64,000 nt of DNA from Struthidea cinerea (GCA_013397865.1 VZTI01005237.1:965137-1029136), one strand, 5' to 3'. Shown: positions 37,010-49,716, counted from the first letter of the stretch. The notes: generated by a model not told the origin, from the sequence alone. Translations and numbers: made by a program.

Positions 37010-37320
37010 AATTTGAAATGTATTTAATTATGGCTGCCATGGCAGTGGGCAGCCAGCATCCCCCCAGGCATCCCACACAATGGAGATTAGATCTTTAATG
37101 CTACATAGAGAATCTTTTCATCTGCTCTTCACAGCGCTGATAACATCACCTCAAAAATACCCAATCTGAACCCAAAAGGGAAGAAGAAATGAAATTTGCA
37201 CATGGCTCAGGAGATTCAATAATTCGCGATATTTCATTAGACAACATCTCCATTAGGAGCCTGACATTTGTATTCATGGTTGAGCAGAGGGATAACTTAT
37301 GAGTTATCTCTTCTGTCTTT
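37010..37320. promoter_or_regulatory. Candidate conserved regulatory element
   Basis: Repeat-free DNA with no frame of note and several TAAT or ATTA words (TTTAATTATGGC near 37024, CATTAGACAA near 37235), a rare TTCGCGAT word near 37224 and a 7-bp inverted repeat GATAACT/AGTTATC at 37291-37308. The mix resembles vertebrate conserved non-coding elements; conservation is untested. Confidence 0.25.
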
Positions 37321-38144
37321 GTGAGTGAAGATTAATGTCATAAATGCGCAGCAATCATGTATCATATATATATACACACTTCCACACACTCAACATGCAT
37401 TATTTTTATCTTCTATGATCCGCAGGAGGGAAAACCCTTGAGACAACAGTTTGGGGGAAAAGCACTTTCTGTATGTTGTCAGGCTGGGACAAAAAGCAGG
37501 GGAAAATTGTATCATCAGTTAAACAAGCTAAACAATAGGCATTATTGAGCCAGGGAGAGGGGGCTGTGTTGGAGCTCTTGCACACTTGCACTATTTAATA
37601 GGCTGTGTATAACTCTGGGGGGGGTCTGTCCTAAATGGTGAACCTATTCTTAAGGCAAAATGGGAAGAACAGGAAGGAGAAGCAATTCCCTGCCACCTTC
37701 CTGCTCTCAGAAGGTCTGACCCAGCAGCATCCAAAGTCCATTCTTGCATAACACAGAGAAGTGAGACTGGGTTACCTAAAGAAAGTGATTGCAGCTACTG
37801 ACTGCCACGGAATCACTGTGCACTGGGCTTCACCCCCCGACTGCCTCCTGTGCCAAAAGGATGTGTGGCAAAGAACAGGGCATGCCAATTTTGTGCCATC
37901 TGGGGATTTCCTTAAGACAGATTTCTGGCTGCTTCAGATGGAGTAGCTGAGCTCACATGGGGTTTACACAGTCCAGGAGTCACTTCTAGTGAAAATCTAT
38001 TATGAGTACTGTGTAAGGAAAGTGCATGATAAACACAATTTAGACACAGCTCTCAAATTCACTACTGAGCTCTCACCTATGAGCTTACAGATTTATAGAC
38101 ACTGGGATCCATGGCCAAGAGGTGCTATGTAAGTGCAAATAGTT
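37321..38144. other. No gene recognised
   Basis: A short alternating TA/CA patch lies near 37364-37380. Frames are at most 63 codons. Confidence 0.55.
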
Positions 38145-38230
38145 ACGGTTGTTGGAAAGATGCTCTGGGATTATCCAGTCCAGCCACATGCATTCCCGCA
38201 AATGCATAAGCAGGTTCAATGATTTGCTAC
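38145..38230 (-). mobile_element. Probable ancient CR1 3' end, antisense
   Basis: GGTTGTTGGAAAGATGCTCT then GGGATTATCCAGTCCAGCC resembles the reverse complement of the CR1 3' end (ggttggaagggacctctggg, then atcatctagtccagcc). The right half (AAGCAGGTTCAATGATTTGC) is only loosely similar. Older and more diverged than the sense copies in this window. Confidence 0.45.
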
Positions 38231-38390
38231 AAAAAACCACTGCCTCATGTTGTCTAAGATGACTGATGCCTCTTGAATTATCTTCTTGACTGTGCTTTTC
38301 ATCTTAATTAAATAGGCTGGCTGGGCCATGCCAAGAGATGGTACAGGCCAGATTTTTATTATTCTGGCTAGGAACATCTATTCCAACACA

Positions 38391-38422
38391 ATAGGAGAGG
38401 GTCCAGTGCAACCCTCTCCTAT
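38391..38422. repeat. Perfect 12-bp hairpin
   Basis: ATAGGAGAGGGT and its exact reverse complement ACCCTCTCCTAT flank an 8-nt loop, CCAGTGCA. The stem is perfect and half GC, unusual for chance in 64 kb. No known RNA or element is recognised. Confidence 0.75.
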
Positions 38423-40439
38423 AACCAAAAACCAGCTGGCTCCAGGATCTGACTTTATATCCACTGATCCAAGTACTCTCAAATCCCTTCTCATCTGTTC
38501 CCTGTCATCCCCACACCCAGTTTGCATGAGGCAGCTAATTTTAGGTAGTTTAGGCAGTTTATAATTTCATTTGCTGAGCTGCACAGACATTCCTTTGAAG
38601 TATTTGAGATGACAAAGACCAGAAAACATACATAAAAGTATTCAGATTAAAGCTCAATTTTTGCTGTAATTTGTGTGTTATTTAGGCAAAAGAATACAAA
38701 AATCCAGAGGTTATGCTGGTAGCTGAGAAAGACCAAGAGTTCAAGTCCAGGCAGTTCAGCTAGTAAAGGTCTGACCCCAAAATGTGTTCTTGGTTGGCCT
38801 GACCCAGAGAAGTGTGATGCAGAAACCCTTAGCTGTGTCTATGGGAGGCAGGGTGGACACTTGGCTTCAGCGTTCTGCCCAAGCTTGTTATTCCCACTGT
38901 AGATCATTGATGTTGTCTCCATCCCCTGTCCCAGAGTTGTGCCTGGCAGAGCTGGCAGGGCAGCATTCCCTGGAACAGAGCTGCTGCAGCAGGCTGGCAA
39001 ATCAGGCCCATTTAATGCCCACTTCTCTCTTAGATAGAGATGAGTGTCTCTTAAAGAGTTTTAAGGGATGTAAAATTCACCCCCAAGCCTAGATATGCCT
39101 TTCTCCATGTTTAATTTATTATTCTAAGGATTACACACTTTGCAACCAAACACTGAAATACCTCATTTTACCACCCTGCTTTAAAAACATTGTCCTGTCA
39201 CTGTTCCCTGTTCTCTCTGGAGACATTTCTAGGCCCATTTGTCCACAGTGGCTTGTGTGAGTGGGGGACACCACTGTGCAAATCCCTCTTGCAGCAGGAT
39301 CCAGAGGCTGTGAGCACTTCTCCTGCGTGAAATTAATTGAGCTCCAAGGGTCAGCAGGTTATGAGTAGGCTCATTATGACAAATGATTTCTGTCTGAGTA
39401 GGAAGACCTTTGGGGTCAGTTAAGGATTCTGCCTAAATTTTGTAATTATGCCTGCCTGAGGCCTTAAACAAACTAAGTGTTCCTTAACACGCAGAGGGAG
39501 GAAGCCTGGAGATTAGGGAACAAGCAGAAACAGCCTGGCTTAGTCTAGCAGGACAGACTTTTAGCTGAATCTTGTAAATAAAACTCCTGACAAGCTCAAA
39601 AGAGCTGGAGACAGGCTTAGAGCCTGACACGAAAAGATCTGGAGTCTCGAGAAACTATTTATCCCTGCGACGATTACAAGAAGTCCAGCTGGGAAAAGCT
39701 CATCATAATTCCTACTCTGCCTGCAACGGACAGGCTTCACTTTCCGAGTCCAAAAAGGATAATGTGCTGCAAAATGTGAACCTTGATTGCACGTGGAGCT
39801 GTGTTGGTGCCTTCAGGGCTCAGCTTGGGACTCAGAGCTCCCAGAGGAGCCGTGCCCCAGAAAGCCAGGCCTGGTTCTGGCATGGATATGGCCCCGTGGC
39901 TGGTTTCTGCTGAGGAGCCTGGCTGCTGCTTCAGCTCCCTCCAGAGAGGGACAGGACTGGCCCCAGGCTGGGACTCACCTGCCCCGATTTTACAGCCTAC
40001 AGGTTATTTGAATTCTGTCACAGTTGTTCCTTTATGCAAACATGGAAGAGGAGGGTGAACACTTCCAAAGCATGACTCTTCCCGTCCTGAAATAAGTGGG
40101 GAAAAGCCTCTTTGGACAACACTTCTCCAGGGAATGTGTAGACTTCCTGAAGCTTGGGGCAGGGTCTGTAAATGAGGTGAGATGGAGGCACCCAGGCTGG
40201 CACACCCCCGGTTCTGGAGAGATGGAGCCCGAGTCATCCAACCTTAGGCAGCACTGGTGGGATTCCGTGCCCCAGCAACATCTCCTACAAAAGAGCTTCT
40301 TTCCAGTTATTTCAGATTCTGCCCCTCTGCAAAAGCTGTCTGTAGGTTATTCCTCCAGCCCAGAAGGGGATGTAAAATGTTCCCTCGTGCTGCTGGCCAG
40401 ACAGACATGGGTAGATAGAGAAACAACCAAAAGGAGGAA
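38423..40439. other. No gene recognised
   Basis: Non-coding; GC rises around 39780-40000, where several short frames overlap. Frames of 102 (38784-39092) and 118 codons (40096-40452) show no domain. Confidence 0.5.
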
Positions 40440-41500
40440 AATATTTTACTGAAAGTCTCCAATTAGACTACAATACCTGATGGCTCATGGCCACATGAAA
40501 TGCCAATTTATTAGTCTAATTAAATCCTATACATGTGCATATAACACATGTTGCTACACTTCTAGCTATCTGTGCAAGATGTTTCATGAAGTGCACAGCA
40601 AACAGCTAATCTTGCTTAAAAACATTCACTTTGAAACAATAATTGGCTTTGAAAGCTGAGCTCAACTATTAGGATTTAAATCTGAATTTCTAGGACATTT
40701 ATCCCCCCTATTCTTTCTCATGACTATAGATTTAAGTTAGATATTCGTATAATTTGAAATTTGGGATGAAAAAATCAACTGACATGAAGGTATTTCATTC
40801 AATATTTGTTTGAAACTCAGACCAGTCATTTACCCTTAATTATGCTCCCTGTTATGATTTGCTGCAATTCATTCATTAGTCTTTTCTTATAGTACATTTT
40901 CTTCTAATCCTGGAAAACCATAGGAGCATAGGATTGCTTGAATCTATTTTAATTATTCATGTAAATTAAAGAGACAGAATAAAAATTATATATTCAGAGA
41001 AAACAGTCTTTCTCATAACAGTCTACTTATAAAAGCGGAGTGGTTTTTTATTTCATCATTTTTCACTGGTCTTTTATTATGCTTTATTGCACTCTGATCA
41101 CCATGGACACTTAACATAATCTACAGACAAACAGACTCATTGTTGTTTTCAAATAAACCAGTAATTCTGAGTGTGTGTGTGTGTTTGTGTGAATTTTTTT
41201 GCAATGATTGCATGATTACACTCTGAACTGAAATAGCAGCACAATATAGGATGGATTTTTAAATTACACTTAATGCAATTTTTATAAACTTGTGCGTTAA
41301 TGATAGAATAAAAGAAATAATATTAATTTCATTTTTAACAATGGAACTGTGAGTATATTTCACAAAATGTCTTTAAAAATCTTTTATTTGACTTTTATTA
41401 AGCTTCTAATTTTGAATTTTTTTCTATTTTGAGATAATTTTGGATACATCTTATGTTTTAGAATTAGATTTACAAGCTCATTTTGGAAGCCGACAGATAA
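40440..41500. promoter_or_regulatory. AT-rich, open-frame-free block; candidate conserved element
   Basis: About 1 kb with no frame of 60 codons or more on either strand, high AT, few CpG, and many homeodomain-like words (TTAGTCTAATTAAATC near 40511, ACAATAATTGGC near 40637, TTAATTATGC near 40835, TTAATTATTCATG near 40950). A 7-bp inverted repeat ACATGTG/CACATGT lies at 40531-40551 and a short GT run at 41170-41191. The stretch around 40460-40700 looks most like a conserved non-coding element; this is judgement, not alignment. Confidence 0.3.
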
Positions 41501-43074
41501 AAAGTCAACTCTTGTACACAAAGAGAAATGGTGGCTGTTGAATAATACTGGCAGAGTAACCTAGAGAAATGCTCTGCAAATAGGCCTAGGACTTTTTCCT
41601 GCAAAAAAAGATGATCTCATTTGGCTTTGGGTTTCTCAAGGAATGCAGTTGATAATGGGTGGTGATGCTATTTTTAGCCTGTTCCCCGTGCAGATCCAAT
41701 GATATCCGAAGGAGGCTGGCCTCCTGCTGGGATTTCACAAGACAATTCAGAAACTTGGGCGAGGTGTGCAAGTCCAAGAGGAGGTGCTCAGGACAGGATC
41801 CAGCCTACTTCCCTCCAAGACAGACAATGAGGAGATGGGGAACATGAGGCACCAGGCAGGAGGTGAGCACGTCCTCCAGCCCAGCCTGGGGGTGATGCTG
41901 CATCTCCTCTCCTGAGCAGAGTCTCCCTGTGGTCTTTGGCAATTACCTGTGCCCAGATTTCCAGAACTGGGAACGTGTAATTGCACATGTATTTGCCCAT
42001 GTAATTACTGTAATTGTGACCACAGCCATGGTAATGGTACAGGCAAGCAATCGATTACGCATCCAGACTGGGAGATGGCACTTCCTCCACAGAGCTCCAA
42101 ACAGCATTTACAGCTGCACCTCCCTGGCTGAGCACCTCCAGCAAGATCTCCTTAGTCAATGCAGCCCTGTGCAGTACCACTCTATCCTTCTCTGGCAGAG
42201 AAACAAACTGTACAACCTAATCAGGCATTTCCCTTCAGTCCCCCAAAATGGTGCCTTTTGGAGACAGCGATGCAGACAGCAATTGGCAAAAGCATCCAGT
42301 TTGTGATGTGCCAACACTCGGAGCAAGAAAACAAACAAAAATTACCAATGAAGCTGTGAAGGCAGGAAAATCTATTAAGAACCCAAGGGAGAAATTGCTT
42401 CCCTGATTACATACAATATGCACGATGTACTCTTAGTGTACCCAGGAATGGTAGCGAAGCTCCCTGGAGGATCGTGTCATCCGCTGGCCTGCAGCCAGAT
42501 CTGTCACACTGAAAGTGCTCTTCTACTCTGAGAAGTGTCTCAGTGAAAAATAGCATCACTGGGTTTCATGTTTATGGTCTCTTAATGTTCCAGTATCATA
42601 TATATGTTCAGCTCACAAGTGAAAACAGAGCTGGGACAGAGGTTTAGGTTCTGGTGTAGTTTCCCCCTTCCCTGAGTGTGGAAACGATGGAAGCATCCCA
42701 CAAAGCTCACTCTTTTGGGAAGGTTTTTTGTAGGCCAGATCACATCCTAAGGTTAGGCCCCTGCAGTCTTTAAACTTTTTTTCTCCTTCAGTTTCCTGTT
42801 TTTCAGAAGGATTTGAACAAGCCTACATGATGGGACTTCAGCATCCAGTGGTGAGAGAGGCTGTGTGTCTGCCTTAGCCAGACTGCCTCAACAGGGTGAG
42901 CGAGGGATAAAAACAGTAAGTGTTCCTTTTCAGTCATGAAAATGTAATGGAATAACCTTCTACTGAATTCCACAGAATGATTAAAACACCTCATATGATG
43001 GCACACTTAAATTCCATGTATAGGTTATTAGATTAATAATAGCATCCTATTGATCCAGAGCTTTCCCCAAACCT
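41501..43074. other. No gene recognised
   Basis: A 125-codon plus frame (41929-42306) contains the degenerate TGTAATT repeats at 41976-42015 and lacks domains. Other frames are short and overlapping. Confidence 0.5.
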
Positions 43075-43108
43075 GAAGTCAATACATAGGAGAGCTCTCA
43101 TTGACTTC
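43075..43108. repeat. Palindromic GAAGTCAAT ... ATTGACTTC repeat fragment
   Basis: GAAGTCAAT (43075-43083) and its exact reverse complement ATTGACTTC (43100-43108) are separated by 16 nt. The words are those seen at 12061, 12525 and 53011, so this is probably another copy of the same palindromic interspersed repeat. Confidence 0.45.
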
Positions 43109-43758
43109 CTCCAGCTTTGAATAATTTCTTTTTGTCTGGGCTGAAAAGTTTTCTGGAGGGGGGAAAAGAAATGTAGGAAATACCTTGTACCTTGAGGAAC
43201 AGGGAACAGTAATGTGATTTGTTCAAGTGCACCAGGGACAGACTTTGAAGAGAGCTGGGCAGAAGTTTATTCTTGTCAGTGTTCATTTTTATTAAAAAAT
43301 TGTATTTCAATTGAAAAGGGCTTTTTGGATGAGAAGAAAGAAAGTCCACCATGAAAAACAGGAAAACAACGTGACTTTGTTGGATCACAGTGACTCTGCT
43401 TTCTCACTTAATTTCATTCAAATGTATGTTTTGAAATTAACTTTAGGTGAAATAGTAAAAGATAAGAAGCCCCCCAAAAAATCTCATGCAAATTGACTCA
43501 AGTGTATCATAACAGAGTATTTCAACTAAACCTGAAGCTTCCCTTGTGAAATGCAATTTTGAAAAACTACAGCAGAAGTTACCTAATTTTTTCAGAAACT
43601 ATTGAGGTAATTATGGAAAAAGCCAGGTTTCTAACATGTTACTTGATGAATGTGCAGTTTGCTGTTCATCCTGCACGGTACTTCAAGAAACATTTTGCTA
43701 ACTTTGAAAATGTTATGTTTTAAGATACTGATTGGATTATGAACTTCCATTTACTAAG
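43109..43758. other. No gene recognised; AT-rich
   Basis: Non-coding. A 96-codon minus frame (43098-43388) and a 61-codon plus frame (43311-43496) are unremarkable. Confidence 0.55.
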
Positions 43759-43979
43759 TGTTGGGGTTTTGGGAGTTCACCAAAAAGTGAGTTCTTGCCC
43801 CATAATGCTGAAAATTACTCTGGTGAACAAAGTCAATTAATATTATCAGAATAGAAAGAATGAGAGACAATAATGGTAGAGAAAAATACAAATAAGGATC
43901 TAGAGGAAGATCAACCAAAACCTTGAAATTAGTATAATAAGAACAATAAGAAGTGATGTCAGCTCACTCTTGTCTTACA
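43759..43979 (+). mobile_element. Possible solo LTR (weak)
   Basis: A 221-bp segment begins TGTTGGGGTTTTGGG and ends CTTGTCTTACA. It therefore has TG and CA ends, and is flanked by ACTAAG (43753-43758) and ATTAAG (43980-43985), which could be a 6-bp target duplication with one mismatch. The interior is A-rich. I cannot see a TATA box and AATAAA in LTR order, and no internal retroviral sequence lies beside it. Chance TG/CA ends are common, so this is a low-confidence call. Confidence 0.22.
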
Positions 43980-46470
43980 ATTAAGAGGCTCTTGGGAACA
44001 GTGACAAGAAAAGGAGCAGAGATTAATTACACAACCCTAAACCCAGTGGGGCTGGGGGCACCTTTCTGCTCTGTGCTCAATGCAAGGGACAAGGGGCTTC
44101 TGGGAAGTGACAGAAAGGGAGAAGCTACTCCTGGATCCTCAGTTCCCCAGAGAAATACCCAAATTGAGGGAAACTGCAATCCCAGCCCCTAGGAGCCTTC
44201 CTCTTAGCACCAGTGTCACCTTTAGCAGTCACCTCTGCCTTGTCCCACTGATCAGTCTTGCTGCTTGTGGTGTTTTAAAGAGTCAGACAAAGGAAGGGTA
44301 GTTAAAAAAATCTCCTGTATTAGCTTTCAGCCACTTGCTGTCAGAGAAAAACAAAAGCAGAACTTGATCTTTTGTTGTTGTTTTGGGTTTTTTCCCCCTC
44401 CTTTTGAAAAAGGGATTCCTCATCTTTACTGCTCCTTTATATTCTAACTGCCCCAGCTGGAAACCTTCTAGGCCTTTTTAAAACAGGATTAAAAACACAG
44501 TTTTCTGCATTAGCACAGCTCAAAAGGATAACCTCAGCTCTTTTCTCTGCCAGCCAGCTTTTTAATCCTGAATCACATGTCACTTCAAATTATGAATATG
44601 ATTTTCATGTTCCCCTCAGGCCTAAATTTCACCCAAGTAAATCCTCTCATTCAGCAGCCGGAGAAACGTGTCAAAAGCAGTGATCTTCAAGCACTGAGAG
44701 TGCTCTGGGAGAGATCAAACTGTCCCAGACTGAACTCTCCCAGTGCCAGGCATCTTCTCCCCTCCTGCTTATTTTTGTTGACACCCTGCATCCCTCCTTC
44801 CTTTCCCCCCCAGTCCGAAAGCCTGGGACGGCAAGAGAGAAAAAATAAGTCCCCTCTTAATTCTAAACATTTCTGGGATTGATCCTCCCTGCACTTGTGG
44901 GGGCAGAGGAGAACAAAGGCGTGCACATGAGCTGGTTTTGGGGAATGAGGAATTAAACCACCCGCTAAAGCGTTGAGTTCTTTCATCTCCTGGCAGGGCT
45001 CTGCTGATAAGATCAGCGGTCAGACGGGAACTGGCCCTGATTTCCAGCCAGCCAGGTCGCTGCCACGCTCCATTTGATGAAGGAAGCCCTTCCTCACCCA
45101 GGATTCCATGTGCTGCCCAGATCCACCTCTCCCAAGTGTCCTGAGAACATGAAATGGCTTAGAACACCCTCGTCGGAGGAAATGTGTGTTTCCAGCCCCG
45201 GTCTGCAAATAAACGGATCAGAATTGTGTCTTGTGCAAATGACTTAAAACCTGAGGATCAAACCCTGAATCAGAACTCTGGATATCTGAACACTGGGTTC
45301 TGGAGGGGTTTGACATTAAGTCAGAGGTCTCCTCAAGAAGGGGAGATCTTCCTGGATCAGAGGGGAGAGCCTTGTCTCTTCAGTTTCTTCAGGGGGACTA
45401 GAGACCTCAAAGGACCGTGCTGATCTTTCCTTTCCTGCTCTGCCCCAATACAGTTCTTCCTCTCTGAAAATAACTATTTTCTTGCCTTTGTTATGTTTAG
45501 ATATTCCTTTCCCAAGATGACTGTGGCCATTGCCTTTACTCACTGTTTTGGTAGATGCTGCATCAAACCTCCAGGCATCTGACAAGGCTTTGCTCTCCTT
45601 TCCCTAGTGGGAGCTGTGAAACGTATGGGTGCTGTACTAGTGAGGAGTGGGTAAGTGAAAAGGTCATCCTCAATTTGGTCATTTCAGGACAAGGAACAGA
45701 GACATTTGAGTTTGGTTCCGAAGTAACTCTGGAGTTAGAAATAATCACTTTGTTGAGATCTTCACAGCACCAATCCAGACACCCAAATTCAGCTTTTTTT
45801 GCAAAGTGGAGACAGAATCCTGGTTTGAGGTCGCCTCCTCTGAACACACTTTTCTGTGGGTCCTCTAGACTTAGTTAGAAAAGGTGATTTGGTGTGGTTT
45901 TGGATCTGCATTTTTTGTAGGAATTCTTCCTCACAGGGGAAAGAAGGTAAAGACATCATGGAAGATGGAGAGTACCCAAAACCTGCGCAAGTCTCCTCGT
46001 CCACCCTGCGTGGCTGCAGTGGTACAGCCATTTCCCACTTGAAAATCAGTCAGACAAATGTTTTCTTCCAGCAGAAGAGCAAACACAAGTGTGGAAGGGG
46101 ACTTAGAGGGCATGTTTATCGCTCCCTTACCTTCCCACGGTGAAGAAGCCACAGGAGTTATTAGAGAAACCTCACCTTTCAAAACATTCCCATGGCCATG
46201 AACATGCTACTGAACAAATCTGTATCCTGGGAGGATTTCTCACTCGCTGGAAGAACAACTCTGATCCAACTGTTGCCTGTTGCTTTTTCAAGTTTCAGCA
46301 GCAAACGGAAACATAGTGGTTTGCCAAGAGAGGTGGGCAGGAAAAAGTTTTCCCTATCCACAAGCACTTCTCAGTTCAGAGTTTTCCCATCCTAATACTG
46401 GGTGAAAAGTAGGAATTTGAAATTTAAAAGCATTCAGAACATATCAGTGGAATAATTAGTCTGAACTTCC
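43980..46470. other. No gene recognised
   Basis: Non-coding. Frames of 101 (44577-44882 plus), 99 (44687-44986 minus) and 107 codons (45555-45878 plus) overlap others and lack domains. Confidence 0.5.
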
Positions 46471-46520
46471 TTTATATATATATATGTATACTTTTACATA
46501 TATATATATGTATTTGTGTG
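46471..46520. repeat. (TA)n-rich microsatellite with self-complementary arms
   Basis: Two TA runs, TATATATATATATGTATAC and CATATATATATATGTAT, are separated by five bases. The second contains the 16-bp palindrome ACATATATATATATGT. The stretch can fold back on itself. Confidence 0.85.
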
Positions 46521-49500
46521 TAGATTTAAAATATTTTTTATTTTCAGAATGTTTACTTACTAAATATAAATCACAATAAAATTGACAGCAAAGCATTCCT
46601 TTTTAACTCACTTCCTCCTCCAAAGTAAAACAACTAGATGTGACTTCCACCAACTGTCATTTTTCAATTTAAAATAATTACCAGAACCAGCCAGTATTCA
46701 AGGCCACGTTAATGACTGCCTGGCTGCAGCCTAGAGGTGGCAACAGTTCTGTGACTGCTGAGCTGCATGTACAGAGTTTGTAATCCCTTAAGTAGTGCTT
46801 TGAGGCTTCCAGTAGCTAATATATGTCCACTACCATAGCAAGGAATAAAATGAATACGGTTTCCTTTATCCCTTTATGTTTAGCATTACAAAACTTCTAG
46901 AACAGAATTTCCACAGTGGTGATTTTTTTCCCTTTCCACCATTGGATGAGGAATTTGTTTATCTTTGCTCTTGGCACCAAACTTTGTGAACATTTCTAAA
47001 AGAAACAATGAAAATTCACTCAGGGTCTACTAAATCAATACTCCCAGTGTCTCATCGCCCGTTGCCAGTGCACCTTGTGTAACCATTCACTGCTCTGCCT
47101 GAGTGGGGATTCAAGTCCATTCTGTGCTGGTGGAAATGACTAAACCAACTGCAGAGTGATGGAGAATCAAAGCTCTGTCTCCTCCCTTAGGTGTCAACCT
47201 GAGCATCAGCTCTAAGGAATGCACGGCTGAGGATGAGCCTTCATCCCGAGCCGGGGATAAGCAGAAAGGATCAGAGGGAACCAGATAAAGTGGCAGGTGG
47301 AGCCTCTCCACACAAGAGGGATAAGTGACAATGTTTCTGTGCAGTGGCTTCCTTCAACACAGAGCACAGAGGCAGGCTGGACCAGAGGTGATTGCAGATG
47401 GTTTGTGTGAGAGGATGTACACTCCAGCTTGACAGTGGCTTTATAAACGAAAGCCTGGCTGTGTGATCTGCCTTCAGCCCTACTTGCTGCTGCAGGATAG
47501 TTTTCTGTGGGTAAAAACACTGAGATTTTCAAGGCCTGATTTATGATTATTCTCTGCTAAAACTTTAAAAACACAGAAATTATTACAGCTATTTGTATCT
47601 GATTTTGGCATTGTTGTTCTCCATTGCAGTAAGTAGGACCATCTTTTCTTAAAATGCTGGATTGGATCCATATTCTATTTATTAAGTCTGAGGTCTGCTG
47701 TTCTGTATTTTATAGCCTGTTTACAAACTGTGCAGGGGCATAAAAAGTGCACAATCTGAAACAGTGCAGAGGTGTCCTCACCATCCTTTTTTTTTCCTCT
47801 CCATAAGTAGTAGCTCTCACAGGTCTCTGCTTTTTGGACCTAAACAGCAAGGCAGAGCACAAGGGCAAAAATTAAAATCTCCAGTGGGCCGAAATACCCA
47901 TTGGCTCCAAAAAGCACATGATTGATCCATGAGAGGGTTGAGGATGCCCCTGTTCTGCCCCCATGTGCTTTTGCTGTTCTGCATTCATTTATTTGCCTTG
48001 CAATCTACGTTCAGGGAGGAGGAAAGAACAGACTGGTCGTAGGAGCGGGAAGCAACTCATGAAGAAGTGAAGGAGGCAGCAGGTATCCATTAGTGTTTCC
48101 ATACATTTCCCTCCTGACTCAGCCCTGCCTGTCCCCATAGGAAAGCTTTGTGCTTGTACTTTACACATGGCTTGCACCAGCCAATTTCCATCCACATCGT
48201 AGGGCAGCTCTGACGCTGTGCTTTGTCCTTCATCCAAAATATCCCTGACATCGTGAGCACTGGTTTCCCAAGCAGCAACAAAAACATTTCTCTGAATTGG
48301 AAAGGATGGGTCTCCAGACTTTAAAAACTTTGAGAAATCAGTTTCCAGTTTGTCAGTGATTCCTTATTTTAGGGGCCTCAAAACCTCTCTGAGGAGGCAA
48401 ACCCAAGCTGCTAAGGGGTGTGGGGGGTGACCCTGGGTGCTGGCAGTGTGTGATAAATAGGTGGCCTGGCAGGCTGTGGCAGCCCACTGGAAGGCAAACA
48501 CAAACCAGCACGAGGAGGGTGAGCACACATGAGGGTTTATGGTACTTTTCCACCTTTCACCTCCTGATGGACCACAGCTGAACAGTGAAGCGTCTGTTGT
48601 GCCCTGCTGCTGACAACATTTTACCCTGTGACTCACACAGTGGCCCTGGGGCCCACCCTTTCACACACCGAGCGTACCACAGGTTTCCAGGCCACATCCT
48701 CCTCCAAAGAAAGAGACAGAAGAGCGCGAGGTGCACAGAAAACATTCCTCCTTACGTGGGTTGAGTTTGCCAGGAGGGGTGAGCAGTCTCTTTGCTGTGG
48801 TGCACCACACGGTGCAGCCACACCCTGTCCACCATTCCGGTCACAGCTGTGTCCACTCACGTTTTCCCCTCTCATGGGCATCGGGTTGTCGGGAATTCAA
48901 CCTTTAGTAGAGAGCAAAGGAAAGCATAAAGGAAATTCAACTACTCTCACAGTCTTTTGGTACTAAAATCGATTCACTGATCAGTATGAGCATCTTTCTG
49001 GATAGAGAAAGGCTCTGACAGCTGCACTGCTCTGCAACACTCCCATCCTGCAAGGCACTTCCTATCAAACACTTGCCACCAGCCAAGTGCCACTGGGGAA
49101 GGGAGTAGGTGCTGGGAGACTTAGGTTTTGTTCTATACATCTCGCCAGGGCCTCAGTTATGAGTTTTGTGGGCTCCCAGCACAGTGGATGGAGGGAGACT
49201 GGCTCTCACTGGGATAATTCAAGGGGCAGATGCTCTGATTCACACTCATTTCCCATCACCAGGATCCCATCTCAGCTGCTTCAGCATCATTGTCGGGATC
49301 CCTCCTCACCTCGACTGATTCTGATTCTGATTCTGTGATCTTTTAGGATGCAACTAAAAATACTTCAGTATCGTTGTCTTTACCTGGTCAGAGCAACCTG
49401 CTAGAGTTTGTCCAGACAGTTTCTGTCACATAAAGGCCACAGAAGTGAGTGAACTCATAAATGTTAGATACCTGTTGTTGAATACAGAGACCGAGATTTT

Positions 49501-49716
49501 AGAATACATCTAAAAAGAGTTTTGTCCCCAGTTCCCTTCAACAAACATGCAAAGTAAAAGGAATAACTGTCAAAGGTGTCTTTAAAAAGCCCACATTGAA
49601 AGCTGGTAAATCTGCAACATAACTCAATTTTCTGTGGAAAACAGAAGGTAGGAAGTCAGGGTTCTTTAACATATACCTTCACTTTGGAGTCAAATTATGC
49701 TATGAATACCTAATTA
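46521..49716. other. No gene recognised
   Basis: Non-coding. A short (GATTCT)n patch lies at 49315-49335. Frames of 106 (47212-47532 minus) and 112 codons (48628-48966 plus) show no family resemblance. Confidence 0.5.

Noticed and set aside
38728..38745. GAGTTCAAGTCCAGG, a tRNA B-box-like word
   Set aside because: No A box at the right distance and no cloverleaf can be drawn. It could be the start of another MIR-like fragment but is too short to call.
44034..44044. CCCTAAACCC, telomere-like
   Set aside because: Fewer than two units; not an interstitial telomeric repeat.
49315..49335. GATTCT-type short repeat, considered as a CR1 tail
   Set aside because: The sequence before it has none of the CR1 3' blocks, so it is a simple hexanucleotide repeat.
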